DNA of 64,000 nucleotides. Source: Galaxea fascicularis (lineage: Eukaryota > Cnidaria > Anthozoa > Scleractinia > Euphylliidae). Within the stretch, counting starts at the first letter, position 1, and each line of letters opens with the position of its first letter. The DNA is taken from assembly GCA_948470475.1 (NCBI GenBank), contig OX419336.1, positions 13,112,594 through 13,176,593 of the forward strand, written 5' to 3'. The notes under the pieces are model-generated. The model made no database searches and had not been told where the DNA came from. It saw nothing but the letters and a program-made list of their open reading frames with translations. Positions 21,022 to 33,446 of the stretch are shown piece after piece. Made by a program: the position numbers and the translations under genes.

Positions 21022-23431
21022 ATCAGCAGGTAATGGATGTTGTCGTGTTTGTTTCCTTCATTTTGGATCTCGTTTTAAGAAACTTTAACTGTGAAACATT
21101 GCTACAAGAATAACCGAACTGATTTCACGCCGATGGGATTTTTATGTGACACGAACGTCTACACGAACAATTTTTTGTGTGTGACAATTTTTATTTGTGA
21201 CATAAAAGCTAACATGTCAGCTTTTCAGCAAATGTATTTGTCACATAAAAATTGGCCAATTTCCCTCGTCTACAGGAGCAAATAAAAATTGTCACTGACA
21301 TAAAATTTGCTTGTGTAGACGAGGCTTTAAGAGAAAATGAAACAGGATCAAGGGTTCGATCAGCCAGAGACCATCCTGTGAAACAGCTTTTTGATGATTC
21401 ATTCATCCCCACACAAATGATGTACATCATAATTCCGTTTATTTTTAAATGTAGCTCAGAATGCTACCAGAGCATGAACCGGCTACAGTGTGTCCATGTA
21501 AAAATACATACAAAATATATTCACGAACCATTTGTTGGCCCCTCTATTTTCTGATTTATGCAAGATTCTCAGCTATTTAGTTAATCGCTATAAACGCTGC
21601 CTTTCCACCAGTCTATCTACTCCTCTAGTTTTTCCGTTTTATTTTATAGGCATTATATAGAGAGCTTAAAGAGGCACTGCGGGGTAAAATTGGATAAACC
21701 CAAATATGTTTTTGTAACAATGGAACCTTGTCGTAGTGCTTTTTGTGTGCTTTAAACATATCTGTCGTTGTTTGTGGCTGCGAATGTCACAAGCAACAAC
21801 AAAACAACAATAATTACCGGCGTTTGGTTGTAACTTAAAAATGTTGGCTAACTTTTTCAAGTTTTTGTCATTGCGTCTTGCAAAAATCACCATAAAATAA
21901 ATCATATCTTTTCCTCTTGAGAAATCACTCGAAGTCTTGATCTCCGTGTTTAACGGCCCATTCGTCTAATAGAAAAAGCAGTTGCTCACAATTGAAAAAA
22001 ACTATGACAATAATTGCATGGTATGACAGTGGCAAGGAACGGTCGCGGGGACCATTTGCGTGTGGCCCCACGAATTTATGCGTGGTCGGTTGAATTCGTG
22101 GGATTATTCACATGAAAAAGTTCGGTCCGTTCGAGTGAATATTATTATAGTTTATTTTACCTGTCATTTGTATTTGTGATTTATATACCCTGCAAATATT
22201 CCTCTCTTGTGTATCGGGGACCTGAAAACAGCAACGGCGACGAACGCCACAAAACAATGAACACAACTACCAACGAGCGCTCCGCAGGTGCGTTTTCATA
22301 TTTTGGTACATTTCTTTACTGTACACTGTAATTCTTGCAACAGAATACTCCCCCGTAGTATAACGAAATTTCAGGTTTCCGTGAGAACGCGCACAACTAA
22401 TGACGGTGAAGTTTCCTTTCTTTTTCCAAACTTCAACGCCGTTTTCACTCACGTAGTTCCTTGTTAGTTGGCCAACGTTGCACGAGTTGAAATAATTGCA
22501 AAGTAATCGCAACAACACCGTAAATTTATATTTGAAAATGACGATTTTGTTGCCTTTGCTGCCGGTCGTCGTTGTATAGACTGTGCGGTCATAACGTTCT
22601 CATGACGGCTGAAAAACATGGTTAACAAAGTTGCAGGACTACCGCTGAAAGAGAGCATCTAAAATACTCTTCCACATGCAGTGATTTTCCTAGCGCTACA
22701 CTGAACAAGTTCTTCAGGAGTTGTGTTTTCCACTAGTGGGTGGTTTTACTAAACCCGTGAAACATTTGTTATTAGACAACATGTAACATAGTGTAATTGC
22801 TGTCCAATACACAAAAGAATACAAAGGAAATAGTGTGTAATAGATGCTAGTAGTTACTTTTATACGAACTTATATTTCATGGCTTAAGTAAAACCACTCT
22901 ATTTTCTAGCACGCGGAAAAACATTACTCACAATAACCCCTTTTACTAGTCTAACCCGTTTTTTCAAAAATTGCATTCCCCTTTTAAAGTCTATTTTAAG
23001 ACTGATTTAATCTAACTAGTTCAGTTTCGTCCTACTTGCAAGGAGAAGTTTAAAAATGGGAAAAATGGACTGCAATCCGTTTATCAGCCGTTGCCGTTTC
23101 TAACGAACAAGTGTCACGTGTCACATAGGTAAAAAATCAACCCAAAATATTGACTGATTGGTCAGACTGAGATCAAAGACTCGTTCTGTTCTAAATAGAA
23201 CCGCACGGAGAATTGACTGGCTTGGGAACCAACAGATTATCATGATTCTTTTATCTGACACAATCTCTAAATGATTCTAGCTCAGTAAGCACAATATGAT
23301 ACAAGCAAGGTTTTCTTGGGTCTCAGGAAGGAATTTGTTCATTCCTTAATTTTTTTTTTTTTGTATTAAAAGCGGTTACTCGCTGCTTTTGAGCCGATAC
23401 TGTAAATAACACCCTTGAAACTAATCTCATA
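21022..23431. other. 2.4 kb intergenic region with minor repeats
   Basis: CCTCGTCTACA at 21264-21274 is inverted at 21314-21324, possibly a small MITE end. A phrase rich in GTGACAATTTTTATTTGTGA recurs several times between 21170 and 21300. A minus-strand frame at 22267-22518 encodes about 83 residues that look protein-like (YTTGEYSVARITVYSKEMYQ) but match no family I know. It is reported here rather than called as a gene. Confidence 0.35.
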
Positions 23432-24417
23432 TTAAATATTAAGCTGTATTCTAGATTCTAATTCCTTTCTTCTCCTCACCAACCCCTCTATGTCGTTAAG
23501 ATCTTGCTCGCGAACATGTTCATATGTGGTTTCTAGAGTCTTTCCTCTTTGCTCATTTGCTTTTATGAAAGCGTTTGCCTCATCTGCAAAAAGAACCAAC
23601 GTCAAACAAATGAATTTTAATTGAACTGATAAAGACAACTGACAGGTAAACGGGAGAATACTAAAAACACGCTACCTGTCGCACAGTTGATGTCCAAACC
23701 TCAAAGAAAGTTCTATGCTAGGGAAAGTTAACAAACGACCCTAGAGCCCTAGCACACGACAGGATCAAGCATTATCGTCCATGCAACATCGTGGTACGAT
23801 CGGTGGCTAAATGGGCAACTGTGTTTGACCAAATACAGATTGTTAATTACTGAAATGTCAACGTTACGTTACGTTACGTTTAGTTGTTTTCGAGTTTAAG
23901 GGGTTCTGCATGCTTTGCTGGTAGGATGCAAAACGATCAAACTTGGTCTTAGCGCCAAGTATTAACGTTTTGCTCTTGATTGACGATATCAACTTGGCCA
24001 CTTTCGCGAGAAGCGACCTGTCATCTTTGAGTCGGAGTTCAGAATGTTTTATAGCCATACGGGATTACTGAAGATACCATTCTCAGCCTCATTGACAAAA
24101 ACACTAGCTACTATTCACTTACTAGATTGTCGCCCTACAAATAGGATTTCTTCAAGTGAGAACTCTTTTAGTTGAGTTGGAGCCGCGGCCTTTCTTTCCG
24201 TAGATCTTCTTGTCGTTGCTGTTGATTTCGCTGTTGGTTTTGCAGTTTGTTGTTTTGGGCGGGTATTTGGCGGTTTTACCGTAGGTGTAGCCTTTGGTTT
24301 ACTTTTCGCCGTAGGAGGGAGTGTTTCATTTTTTCTCCCTGGAACTGGAGCGGCATACTGCACTAAACAATTCAAAACTAACAGAAGTAACGCCACCTGG
24401 GCCGTGATCCAGAACAT
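23432..24417 (-). CDS. Small secreted protein of unknown function (148 aa)
   Basis: Two exons on the minus strand, 24417-24123 and 23583-23432, join across a GTAAGT donor and a TTTTTGCAG acceptor with matching phase 1 and end at TAA. The product starts MFWITAQVALLLLVLNCLVQ, a typical signal peptide with likely cleavage near Ala27-Ala28. A linker follows (about 30-85) that is very rich in Thr, Pro, Lys and Ala. The C-terminal charged segment contains LEEILFVG, KTLETTYEHVREQD and GLVRRRKELESRI, probably an amphipathic helix or short coiled coil. The only Cys lies in the signal peptide. I do not recognise the family; a secreted matrix or peptide-precursor role is possible but unsupported. The ATG is the first in frame. 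An open stretch inside the intron (23864-24058) has an in-frame stop just upstream and is excluded. Confidence 0.6.
23866..23885. repeat. (CGTTA)n short tandem repeat
   Basis: About four copies of CGTTA occur within the intron of the secreted-protein gene. Confidence 0.8.
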
Positions 24418-27400
24418 TGAACTAAGAATAAAACAATAATATGGAATTGAAATTAAACCCGGAAATTCAAATCGAGAAAATAAATGGAGCAATTCAATTC
24501 CTTATTTACACAATACAAAAGGAAGATTTAGTACGCTTTTAACTCGTGAGTTTTGTTTTCTTTTTCTCAAAAGCTTTAAACTGACATCTGGCTTTTTCAT
24601 TGTGGTCGAGTGATGTGAAGTACACTGCCATCTCTCTCAACTAAGTACATCAGATTATTTACCCTACTGAGGCCTTGAAACGTTATTTACATAGCCTTGC
24701 GCAAATACCGAGCCATCCAGATCGTCGCTATACTCTACAAATTTTGCGTAAAAGCAGATGTTGCGTCCTGCCTTCTCTATCCAACGTCTCTGACAAAGAA
24801 TGAGATGGACTTCTTTAGTTGAAGAAACACGAGTGAAATCGATAAATGAAGACTGAGCTGGAATTTAGGGGATGATTACTTGGCGAGTTTCAGTCCAAAC
24901 TGAAATTTCAGCCCAGGCTCTAAACTTGAAATTGGGCGTGGAAAAATTTTGCCGGAAAGCGTTTTCCTCTTTAAATGGCGCCGAAGATGAGACTGTTCAA
25001 AATAACAGCCCTGCTTTTCTCACAGTTCAGCCTTCTGTTTGCCGGCTTTAAGTTTTCAACGTCTTGGGACGATAGCGCCGGGTTTTAAACTGAAGTAACT
25101 CAAGAGACAACTGACTTTGCAGCCTATTTGCTGTACTTTATTTTAGATATAATGATTTGGTGAGACAACTTATTAGATTTCCCCCGCCATCCCGACGAAA
25201 CCCGTTGCAGCCGCCACCTTTCTTCACATCAAAAACTGACACAATCGATGCGCATGCCCAAGTTCGACTTTCAGAGGGGCTATAAAACTAGGCATTTGCA
25301 TTTGTTCAGAAAACCGGGCTGGAGTAGCTGGGCCGAAATTTTACTATTTCTGGCAGAACCTCACCATGTAATCGGCGCCTAGATAGGCTAAATTACCATT
25401 GTACCAGGCCACCTTAGACCCATTCTTCTTTCACCCTACCTCTCTTTTCTCAGAAAACTACGGTCCGACTAGCTCCGCTTGCAAATTGTTTTCGGTGGTA
25501 AGAAAACTAAAATGTGTTTGATTCTTTTGGCACCCAGAGCAAACTGGTGAGTACAAGATAAATTACATGGCAAGACAAATCAAACGAAATTAATTTTGTT
25601 TTAAAATTATCGTTAAAAGTGCTTTTTCATACGCTACACCAGTGCGAACATTGCGGAATCTCTCCCACTGCAATTTCCCGAAGCGAAGTGCCACAAAATT
25701 TCAGTTCAGTTTAAAAATCCAAGTCCGGACCTCAATAAAACTTATGAAAATAATTGGCATGAAAACAAATATTAAGGAAGACTGTCTCTTAGACTATTAT
25801 TAATTAAAAACTAGCTCAAGGAATAATCTACCAGAGATCTCTATCTTACTGAAGATCGGTGTGACTGAAGTAGACATCAAAAAGGGAAAATTATAAAGAT
25901 ACTAGGTTCTTATCTTAAGTACATAAAGTACGGCAATTTTCGGTATGAAATCTGATTTTTTAAATCGTATATGACTGAAAGAAGAATGTTATTTTGGAAA
26001 AAATAGACCATGTGATTGCAATTTAAACTCATTTGCAAGAAAAATTATTTTTAACCATCCTTTTAAACGGTAATAGAAACCGTTTATTGAGTCAGCAGTT
26101 TCGCATCCGCCGTTTACAACCGTTTTTCTTGGCCGTTTGACGGTCTTTAACAGAAAGAAGTGTTAGTGTCCGTTCCTTTCACGGTCACAAATAGCTACAG
26201 CTATAGTGTTTCAGGTTTGTCGCTAACAGTGATTGAGCATTATATACTGATGGCCAGAGAAAATGAACCTTTTGTCTTACAAAGATAAAAGACAAAGTGG
26301 TGTTTTATTTTTCAGACAAAACCATCTGCATCAAACGAAATTATGAATAGGCAATGTAAATACACCAACCACTGAATTCAATTTTGAATATCAACTGTTG
26401 ATACTCGATAACAGCCAAAAACCACATTGCATTTTGTCACTGGGTTTCTTTTATTTCAGCAGAAAGGAGAAGAAGAATATTTACATGAATGATCTGGCTC
26501 GCTAATTAGATTCTTCTAAAGTTCTTTGTTTTCTTTGTCTTCAACACTTCTTCCACAAAAAGTGAACAACTGGGTTAGTTAAATGATACCGAACACCGAA
26601 AGATCAAAGATTTTCAACTCGATAAACCTTTCTGACAAAAGGGTAACAACAAAGCCAAATAAATGTACTTGAGATGCCTTCATTTTAGGGAATGTTATGT
26701 ACCATGGAAATCATAATGAGCGTATTTTTGTTTAGTCCTTGAGATTACGAAAGCTAAAGTCATGGAAATATAAATCATCCTGAAATCGACCACTCTTAAA
26801 CAACAAAAATTAAGCTACACAACTCACCCGTGATGAGAGCTTTGTTCCCCGTCCTGCCGTGCAGTGGTGCTGTTGTATCATATAACTACCACTGAGTTTT
26901 CGTCCTATCTCCGGACGGGCAAAATAAGACTTGTAAACGTAGTGAGCGGGATTAAAGTTAATCCGTAATGAGAAAATTTTATGCATGTACGTTGATGTTC
27001 ACGTGATTCGTTAACAAACTTTCTTTTCAAAGTAAATAATGATAGAGCTATTCAAACAAATGGAGCTTTGTCTTTTAAATTGCAGGCATTTATTCCCTGC
27101 CCATGGCAACGACACAAAAAAAACCGGAGTCACTACGATCCGAGAAATAAATGCTCGCCATGATTTCATTTATCTGATCAGAGCAAGAAGGAACGTCGTT
27201 TAGTTTGAGTATTTTACACTGCAAAAGATAAAGAAATCTGATCAGCGTTGTCTTTCACACATCTGTGAGAGTTTGCCTCATTTGTTCTCACTTGTAGCCA
27301 ATTTAGCTCCCAACGCTATTATCAGCTGGGCGGAAAAAAGTGTCAGATAGTACAGAAAACAAAGAGACATAGCTTGACAGGGGTTGAGCGCCGCATTTAA

Positions 27401-27662
27401 TTTCAAACAGTGGAGATCGGTTCCGGACCGTAAGGTTCCTGGACGGTTGCTTTGGAAACCCACTTCAAAAAGAACCACATCGGGAGCGGAAGGGCAGTGC
27501 TTTGAAGGGGTAATCCTTGCTATTTTCATTGAAATGAGTCCCAGGCTCCTTAAAGCGAGAAGAACATGAAGACGCTTTGCCTTTCCTCGAGGAAGAAATT
27601 TGATGTAGATTCGCCTGCTCAGCAATCCTGCTAGCAGTTTTTTCGTATCGTGTTTTTTCTAA
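24418..27662. other. 3.2 kb with no recognisable gene
   Basis: This includes the upstream region of the secreted-protein gene. I find no TATA box at a convincing distance and no conserved ORF. A 115-codon minus-strand frame at 27278-27625 starts at a non-ATG codon and shows no motif. No RNA gene was seen. Confidence 0.4.
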
Positions 27663-28131
27663 GGGCCTGTTTACAAGGAGGTGGGGTAACACGCGTACCG
27701 CCTGTTCATATCAACTCTTCTTTTTTCGGCGTTGCGTTTACGTGATAGGTGGGGTGACCCGCAAAGGAGGGATTGCGCAGTCTAGCCCAGGTCGCTTTTT
27801 GCCATGTAAACGGTTCAACGTGGGATGACCCGCCTACTCGGGATTGGCTCGTGTTACGCGTAAAAGCGCGTACTGCTTTTCACGAAGCCGTTGCAACATT
27901 AAAAGTGATAACAAGACGCCACAACACTGAAAAGTTGAAACAAGAGCTGCTAGTGAGAGTAGAAGAGCATTAACCGCCAAAATGCGCCTTTCTCCCACCA
28001 TTTTGCCTGTTTACGTACTTAGCGACCACGTATTGAGCCTCAACAAAAGGTTACCATGGACCCCGGGGTGGTAAGATTGCATGTAAACGCAAGCTACAAG
28101 GCGGGTTACCCGCCTCCATGAAAACAGGCCC
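27663..28131. mobile_element. PIF/Harbinger-like MITE with TAA target duplication
   Basis: The left end reads GGGCCTGTTTACAAGGAGG and the right end, inverted, GGGCCTGTTTTCATGGAGG, with further similarity in GGGGTAACACGC / CGGGTAACCCGCC. TAA flanks both sides (27660-27662 and 28132-28134). A 3-bp TAA duplication with GGGCCTGTT-type ends is characteristic of PIF/Harbinger elements. At 469 bp and without transposase it is non-autonomous. Confidence 0.8.
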
Positions 28132-28134
28132 TAA

Positions 28135-29733
28135 GAGGCACCGCGCAGGGGGTGGGGCTGGGGGGGCCAACGCTCCCCCCCCAACTTTTTCGGATGGTAA
28201 ACCTCTCACAGCTCTCAAGAAATACAGAACAGACAAGCTTTGTCTTGTAGCTGTTACCAATGATGTTTAGACAAGCCTTCATTTACGGCTGAAAAAAATG
28301 TGATTTCAATTTTCGCCTCAAGTAAAACTACGCGTAAGGCATTGCGAGTCAGTTTGAAGCACAATTTGTTGTGACTCGAACTGAGCACGTTTTCGACAAA
28401 CTTCACTCATGAAAGGTCGTTAGTAAAACGCGTAACGGAGTAACGAGTAACGGCGTAACGAGTTTTTTTGTAATATATTTTATCTGAAAAAAAATCCCTA
28501 TTTCTGCACTTGAACTCAGTTTTCCTTTACTTTAATCACTAGAAAGAGAGTACAGTCAAACGTCGATTCTCCGGACGTGTTGGAAGACCTAACTAGTCAG
28601 GATAATGGAAACTATAAATAATATATATATTTAGACAAGCCTAAAAGTGGAGCTCCACAGTTCTTTCCTTATTGTATGGCATTCAGTTACAGATAAACTA
28701 ATATCAATACTAGGACTCGAGCCAAGACTCTCGTAACGACTTCTGTGTTGTGATTATAGTTTTTTTTTTTTTTTTTACTGTTTTGCTGCAGAGCCATAGT
28801 CACCATTCATTCAAGTGCAATCGTACACTTTTGAAATATCATCGGCCTTTGTGGGTTAGGGTATCAATCACTAAACTATGGATTAACAGTGCCAGTGTCC
28901 CACTTTTAAATCCAACATCACAATCGGTTGTGTGCTTTGGTTGCGGAGTTTTCTAACATGTATCGGTGACATTTTAACCTCATCAAACCGAAATATTCCA
29001 CAACGAAACAAAATGGTAAAACCCCAAAGTAGGTCAATAAAAAAGAAAAGTACTTTGTTCACCTTGTTTTGACTATTTTATGGTGCCATTTTTGTGATCT
29101 GTAAGAGTAAAGACGATAGAAAACTGCCGTTGATGTCCTATTTCTTTTTACAATGGCACCGAAAACATTTAGCGAAATTGACTTAACTTTTCGTTGAGAA
29201 AAGTGACTGCGGCACGATAAGCCATGAAGCAACTCGGGTGATCAACTGCAAATGGTTGAGAATGGTTTTATTCTTGACTTCGATTAATTGCAAACTAATA
29301 TTGCAAACAACAAACCATGACAACAAGTCGTGGGTGGTATTATTTTTGACATCACTGTTGACAGACAAACAACAACAGACAAACAAATGGATTTCAGAAA
29401 AACGTTTATTAATAAACATTGAATTAAAGACGAAGCTTTTATTGCAATTAGCCTTTAAAGTCTGAGTGGTAATAATATACCTTTTATTATCATTTAACTC
29501 TGGGGAGGAGGGAAGCCTTGAACTAGTTTACCTGAGTTTGCGCACTTTGAACTCTACATGTGCTCTATCTGGCTGTAGCTTTCGCTTGAGCTTTATGTCC
29601 ACCCGAAAATATGTCGCTTAGAAGGAGCTCCAGGGAGAGGAAACCTCCCTCCAAATTGCAGGACTTGCATTTGGAATTAGACCAAGCAGCAGAGAAAGCT
29701 GGCGTATCCTCGGCCTGAAGCCCAACTATTCCA
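28135..29733. other. Intergenic region upstream of the DIRS-like relic
   Basis: It contains a G-rich/C-rich patch near 28145-28185 that could pair with itself, a T17 run near 28760 and otherwise AT-rich sequence. No gene was recognised. Confidence 0.4.
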
Positions 29734-30660
29734 GTGCAGCAGCTACGTACGACACGAACGATCAATGATGAAATAGACCAGGTGAAGTCCCTACTCGAAT
29801 CCATGACACTCGAAGCGGGAAAACAGCCTCCCACTATAAGCAGTCTTCAAACAAAGGAAAACTTGGAGCTGGAACTTGAGCTAACCCAAGCCAAAATTGA
29901 GCTTGCCCGACTTCAGTCTGACATGACGCGCGTGACCCGATCCAAGATGGCGGCTACGAATCTCGCGCACGTAAACACGCAGAACTGAAGCCAGACTGCA
30001 GCACAAGGACTGACCGTTCCTTCTCTGGCAACATTGCAAACCGACACAGCGGTACAGGAGGAACTCAAATCCTTAGAAGATTCACTGTGGGATCCAATTC
30101 TTTTGGGAATATCTGACGAGTTTTGTCAGTTCCCTCCCTGTTGTCTTGGAAGAGGACCAGGAGACCGTGGTGGGCTCATCTGGTGGCACTCAAATAGTAT
30201 TAAAGACCAGCCGTGAAAAGAAGTCTAAATCACCTGTATTACTTTCCTGCACAATGGTCAGTGACAAACGTCTGCATAATGCACACACCTATCAAAGAAG
30301 GTGCCTTGTCAACAAACACAGACATTGTGAATTACATTTCGTATGGAATTTAAGTTTCGGAGTTGGCCAAGATTTACCCAATAGCCCGTGTTGTCCAGTA
30401 CGATGACCTCTACCGACGAATGCAGTTCGCCACTGCTTGCAAGTGGGGTACTGAGAGCCAGTTCATCTACCAGCAAACCTTAAACAAGCCTGATACCACC
30501 CGGTCGAGTTTGACCAGGCAAGCATCCCGCAACACAACCAGAACAACCCCCAACATCAATACAGCAACAGGAAAGCAAATGTGCTATGATTTCCAGCGGC
30601 GCAGGGTTGCGGCTATGATACAGCTTTCAGGTATGACCATGTTAGTATCAAACCACAATG
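29734..30660 (+). pseudogene. Gag-like part of a DIRS-type retroelement
   Basis: The frame at 29734-29988 encodes a strongly helical, charged segment (LELELELTQAKIELARLQSD) predicted as a coiled coil. After frame changes, 30366-30600 reads VVQYDDLYRRMQFATACKWG and ends near a Cys-containing stretch (MCYDFQRR..) that looks like the start of a small zinc knuckle. Position directly upstream of RT on the same strand, and the gag-like order (coiled coil, basic and Thr-rich linker, Cys motif), support the call. Several frameshifts make it non-functional. Confidence 0.5.
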
Positions 30661-31771
30661 CCTAGGGGACCATCCACAATGGAAACATCAACTCCCTTAT
30701 TCACAATACCCCCAAGCCTGAACTCACACTCGCTTGCAGAGCTATTCCCCAATCCTTCTGTGGAGCCACATGCAGGGGATAGCTCGACTGCATCATCCTT
30801 CGCAGAGGAGTACCCCCACCTTGGTTTAAGAACTGCAGAGTGTGTTACTACATGCAATCAATCAGCAGGGCCCTCGTGTATTGATGCGCAGCAGCCCAAC
30901 GCAGCCTGTATTTTCACGGACTTAAGGTTTGATATATGGGCGGACGAACTAGCAAATGATTCAGACAGAGATTTTATTCTCACACGCGTACGAGAGGGTT
31001 TTGACTTTATTCCGGGACATGCAAATCGTCTACCAGTTTTCACAAACAATAACAAATCAGCCCTTAGACCAGGGGCCAAGGAGCAGATAGAACAGCAACT
31101 GTGCGCGGCCTCTCAGGAGGGCATTTTGCAGTGTCACAGACACCCCCAATTATTGTTAATGCTATCGGCGCTGTACCCAAAAGGGACTCCACACAATGAT
31201 TATGGACTGTAGTCGTCCCTTTGCAAAGAGTGCTGCTTCTTACATGGACCTTGACAATTATAAGTATCTGACAGTTGATGAGGTAGCATGTAAGGCCAAA
31301 CCAGGTTTCTGGCTAGCTAAAGTGGATGTGAAACATGCCTATAGGAGTGTTGGCACACATTCTACTAGCTGGAACGTTACTGGTATGTCCTGGCACTTAA
31401 ACGATACTGCCAACACCACGTTCTTGTATGATAAACGCCTCCCATTTGGTACTCGAACATCCCCGATGATTTTCCACCGTCTTACGCAGTCAGTTTGCAG
31501 GATGATGGCTCGTCGTGGCTTCACTGGGCCAGCTTACTTGGATGACTTTATCATCATAGCACCCAGTCACCAGCAGTGCCAAATTTTTTTGGACACCCTC
31601 ATTGATCTGCTTCAATCACTTGGTTTCACAATAAACTGGTCAAAGGTAGTTCAACCCAGCCAATCCCTGTGCTTTCTCGGAGTCATCATTGATACGGGGA
31701 ATCATGGACTACGCCCTCCTAGTGACCGTGTCTCTGAGCTATTGGAGCTCTTGACCTTTGACATTGTCTAA
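30658..31771 (+). pseudogene. DIRS-like reverse transcriptase, frameshifted
   Basis: The first frame (30658-31212) carries the linker and the start of RT (FDFIPGHANRLPVF, GAKEQIEQQL, ALYPKG). It then shifts to a frame starting near 31196 with MDCSRPFAKSAASYMDLDNY and AKVDVKHAYRSV (motif A), KRLPFGTRTSPMIFHRLTQ (motif B), YLDDFIII with the catalytic Asp pair (motif C, 31535-31549) and CFLGVIIDT. The KRLPFG..SP..F and FLG wording together with a downstream tyrosine recombinase point to DIRS/Ngaro-type elements rather than LTR or LINE types. The frame continues after a further shift into a thumb-like QRLVGKLSWAAPV. Confidence 0.75.
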
Positions 31772-32690
31772 GCGCAAGTCTTTGCAACATCACCTTCAGC
31801 GCCTTGTAGGCAAACTTAGCTGGGCTGCTCCGGTTACCAACCACTACCAGCCTCTACCATTGCACTTAGTCGCTATGCTGCCTTCCTACCAAGATCTTTG
31901 TCTGCGACCTCCATTCCCGCATACCTCAACATTGTTCGCATTCTTTATTTGGAACATAGCCTTGAAGACCCTACCAAGAATAATTTTCACCTAGCTACAA
32001 CCTTGCGTGCCATTCGGCACAAAGGCCTCACAGTCTCTCAGAAGAAACCCATGTCCCCGAGATGCTTCCTTTTAAAAAGAAACACTTGAATCTGGCCGAC
32101 CCAGTCCATGCTACCTTCTGGGCTGTCTCCTTAGTCGGTTTGTCTGGCGTTCTCTGCAAAGCCAATATGCTACTAAAGAGTGTCGCCAAGTTTAACCCTT
32201 CAAAGAACCTTCACAGAAGTAATATTGCATTTTTCCCAGCCGGCTGGGTCATCACTGTAAACCGCCGCTCAAAGACCATTCAGTTCAGCCAGAGAGTATT
32301 CACCATCCACTACCACCCATTCCTGGCCACCCGCTGTGCCCCTATACAGCTCTGCAGCATGCCTTCCAGCTTGTTCTTGCCCCCTTGTCTGGCCCAGCCT
32401 TTGTCGTATCAGCACCCTCCAGCCAGGGTCTCATTCCTTTCACGCATGGAAAGTTCGACAGTACTCTAGTGGCAGTCTAAGCTGGTCTTGATCCCTCTCG
32501 TATCAGTGGACACAGGCTAAGAGCTGGGGGGGCACTCTAGCCTTTCAGGCTAACATTCCTCAGGATTTCATTAAAAGACTCGGAGACTGCCGTCTGATGC
32601 TTTCAGATCTTACATTCATATACCTATCAAGTATTGTATGCATGCTATTCGCCAGATAACCTTGTTTTTTTTTTAACTTATATGCAGTTT
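31758..32690 (+). pseudogene. DIRS-type tyrosine recombinase, frameshifted
   Basis: Downstream of the RT, shifting frames contain a core-binding part (SLEDPTKNNFHLATTLRAIR), then NLADPVHATFWAVSLVGLSG and CKANMLLKSVAKFNPSKNL. Near 32505 comes SGHRLRAGG, the HxLR box of tyrosine recombinases, followed by FQANIPQDFIKRLGD. In another frame, SDAFRSYIHIP supplies the likely nucleophilic Tyr. RT plus tyrosine recombinase in one element defines the DIRS order of retrotransposons. Multiple frameshifts show it is dead. It lies only 660 bp from the tandem units that carry a different recombinase. Confidence 0.7.
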
Positions 32691-33349
32691 ATTCACCTCG
32701 TTTATTTCTCAGTTTTGCTGGCCCTTTGCTAACCCCCATACCTGTTTGCTACTGAGTCTCTCACTAGAGTTAACTAACAACGAGAATTGCTGTGACAGGC
32801 AACATATTGCTGGCATTTCGAATGCTGCAGCTGTTAAAAATCGTGTTTACTTTTGGCAAGGAGTTGTTGCTCTTTGCGAGAGTTTCCCAAATGTCAATTC
32901 GGCTGTTGCTACTAACAAAGCGGAGCCGAGGATATAAACCGTCCGGACTTCGCTTGGCTTTTCTTTAACCAGATTTGTGCTCAAGAATGAGCGACAACAG
33001 GGAAAATGAAGAGTTTTAGGATCAAAAATAAAATATTGGATAGAAAACATTTAGAAAAAACACGAGCATTTTTTAGTCCAATCCAATTTGAGATGGAAGC
33101 GTGAAAACAACAAACCTTACGAAAAAAAAAAAAGAACGAAACGAATGTTTCTTCGGCGTCTCTCGTAGAAATTGGAAAAATAAAACAAGTAACAAACATA
33201 ACTCGTGAGTAATCAAGGCAAATCGCTTGTCAGTGATCTTGACAGAAGTGTTCGTATAAAAGACAGAGCAGGAATACTAACCCGCGGACAGTTTGGTCAG
33301 TCAAGGATCACACATAATAGCCATCATTTTCACAATATAATTTATTGTA

Positions 33350-33352
<3 letters not shown>
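32691..33352. other. Spacer between the DIRS-like relic and the first microsatellite
   Basis: AT-rich sequence with no gene. It does not contain the AAAAGTGCCCT motif or the 134-bp repeat of the neighbouring units, so it is true flanking DNA of the tandem array. Confidence 0.5.

Positions 33353-33445
<93 letters not shown>
33353..33445. repeat. (TC)n microsatellite, left boundary of tandem units
   Basis: 93 bp of TC repeats with a single T-to-G interruption at 33411. It forms the left edge of unit 1. Confidence 0.95.

Positions 33446-33446
<1 letters not shown>

Noticed and set aside
22267..22518. Minus-strand 83-codon frame
   Set aside because: It looks protein-like but has no ATG context, partner exon or known relatives, so it is mentioned only in the regional note.
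23864..24058. Extra exon in the secreted-protein gene
   Set aside because: An in-frame TAA lies just before its ATG, and including it at the available acceptor brings a stop; direct joining of the two outer exons keeps phase.
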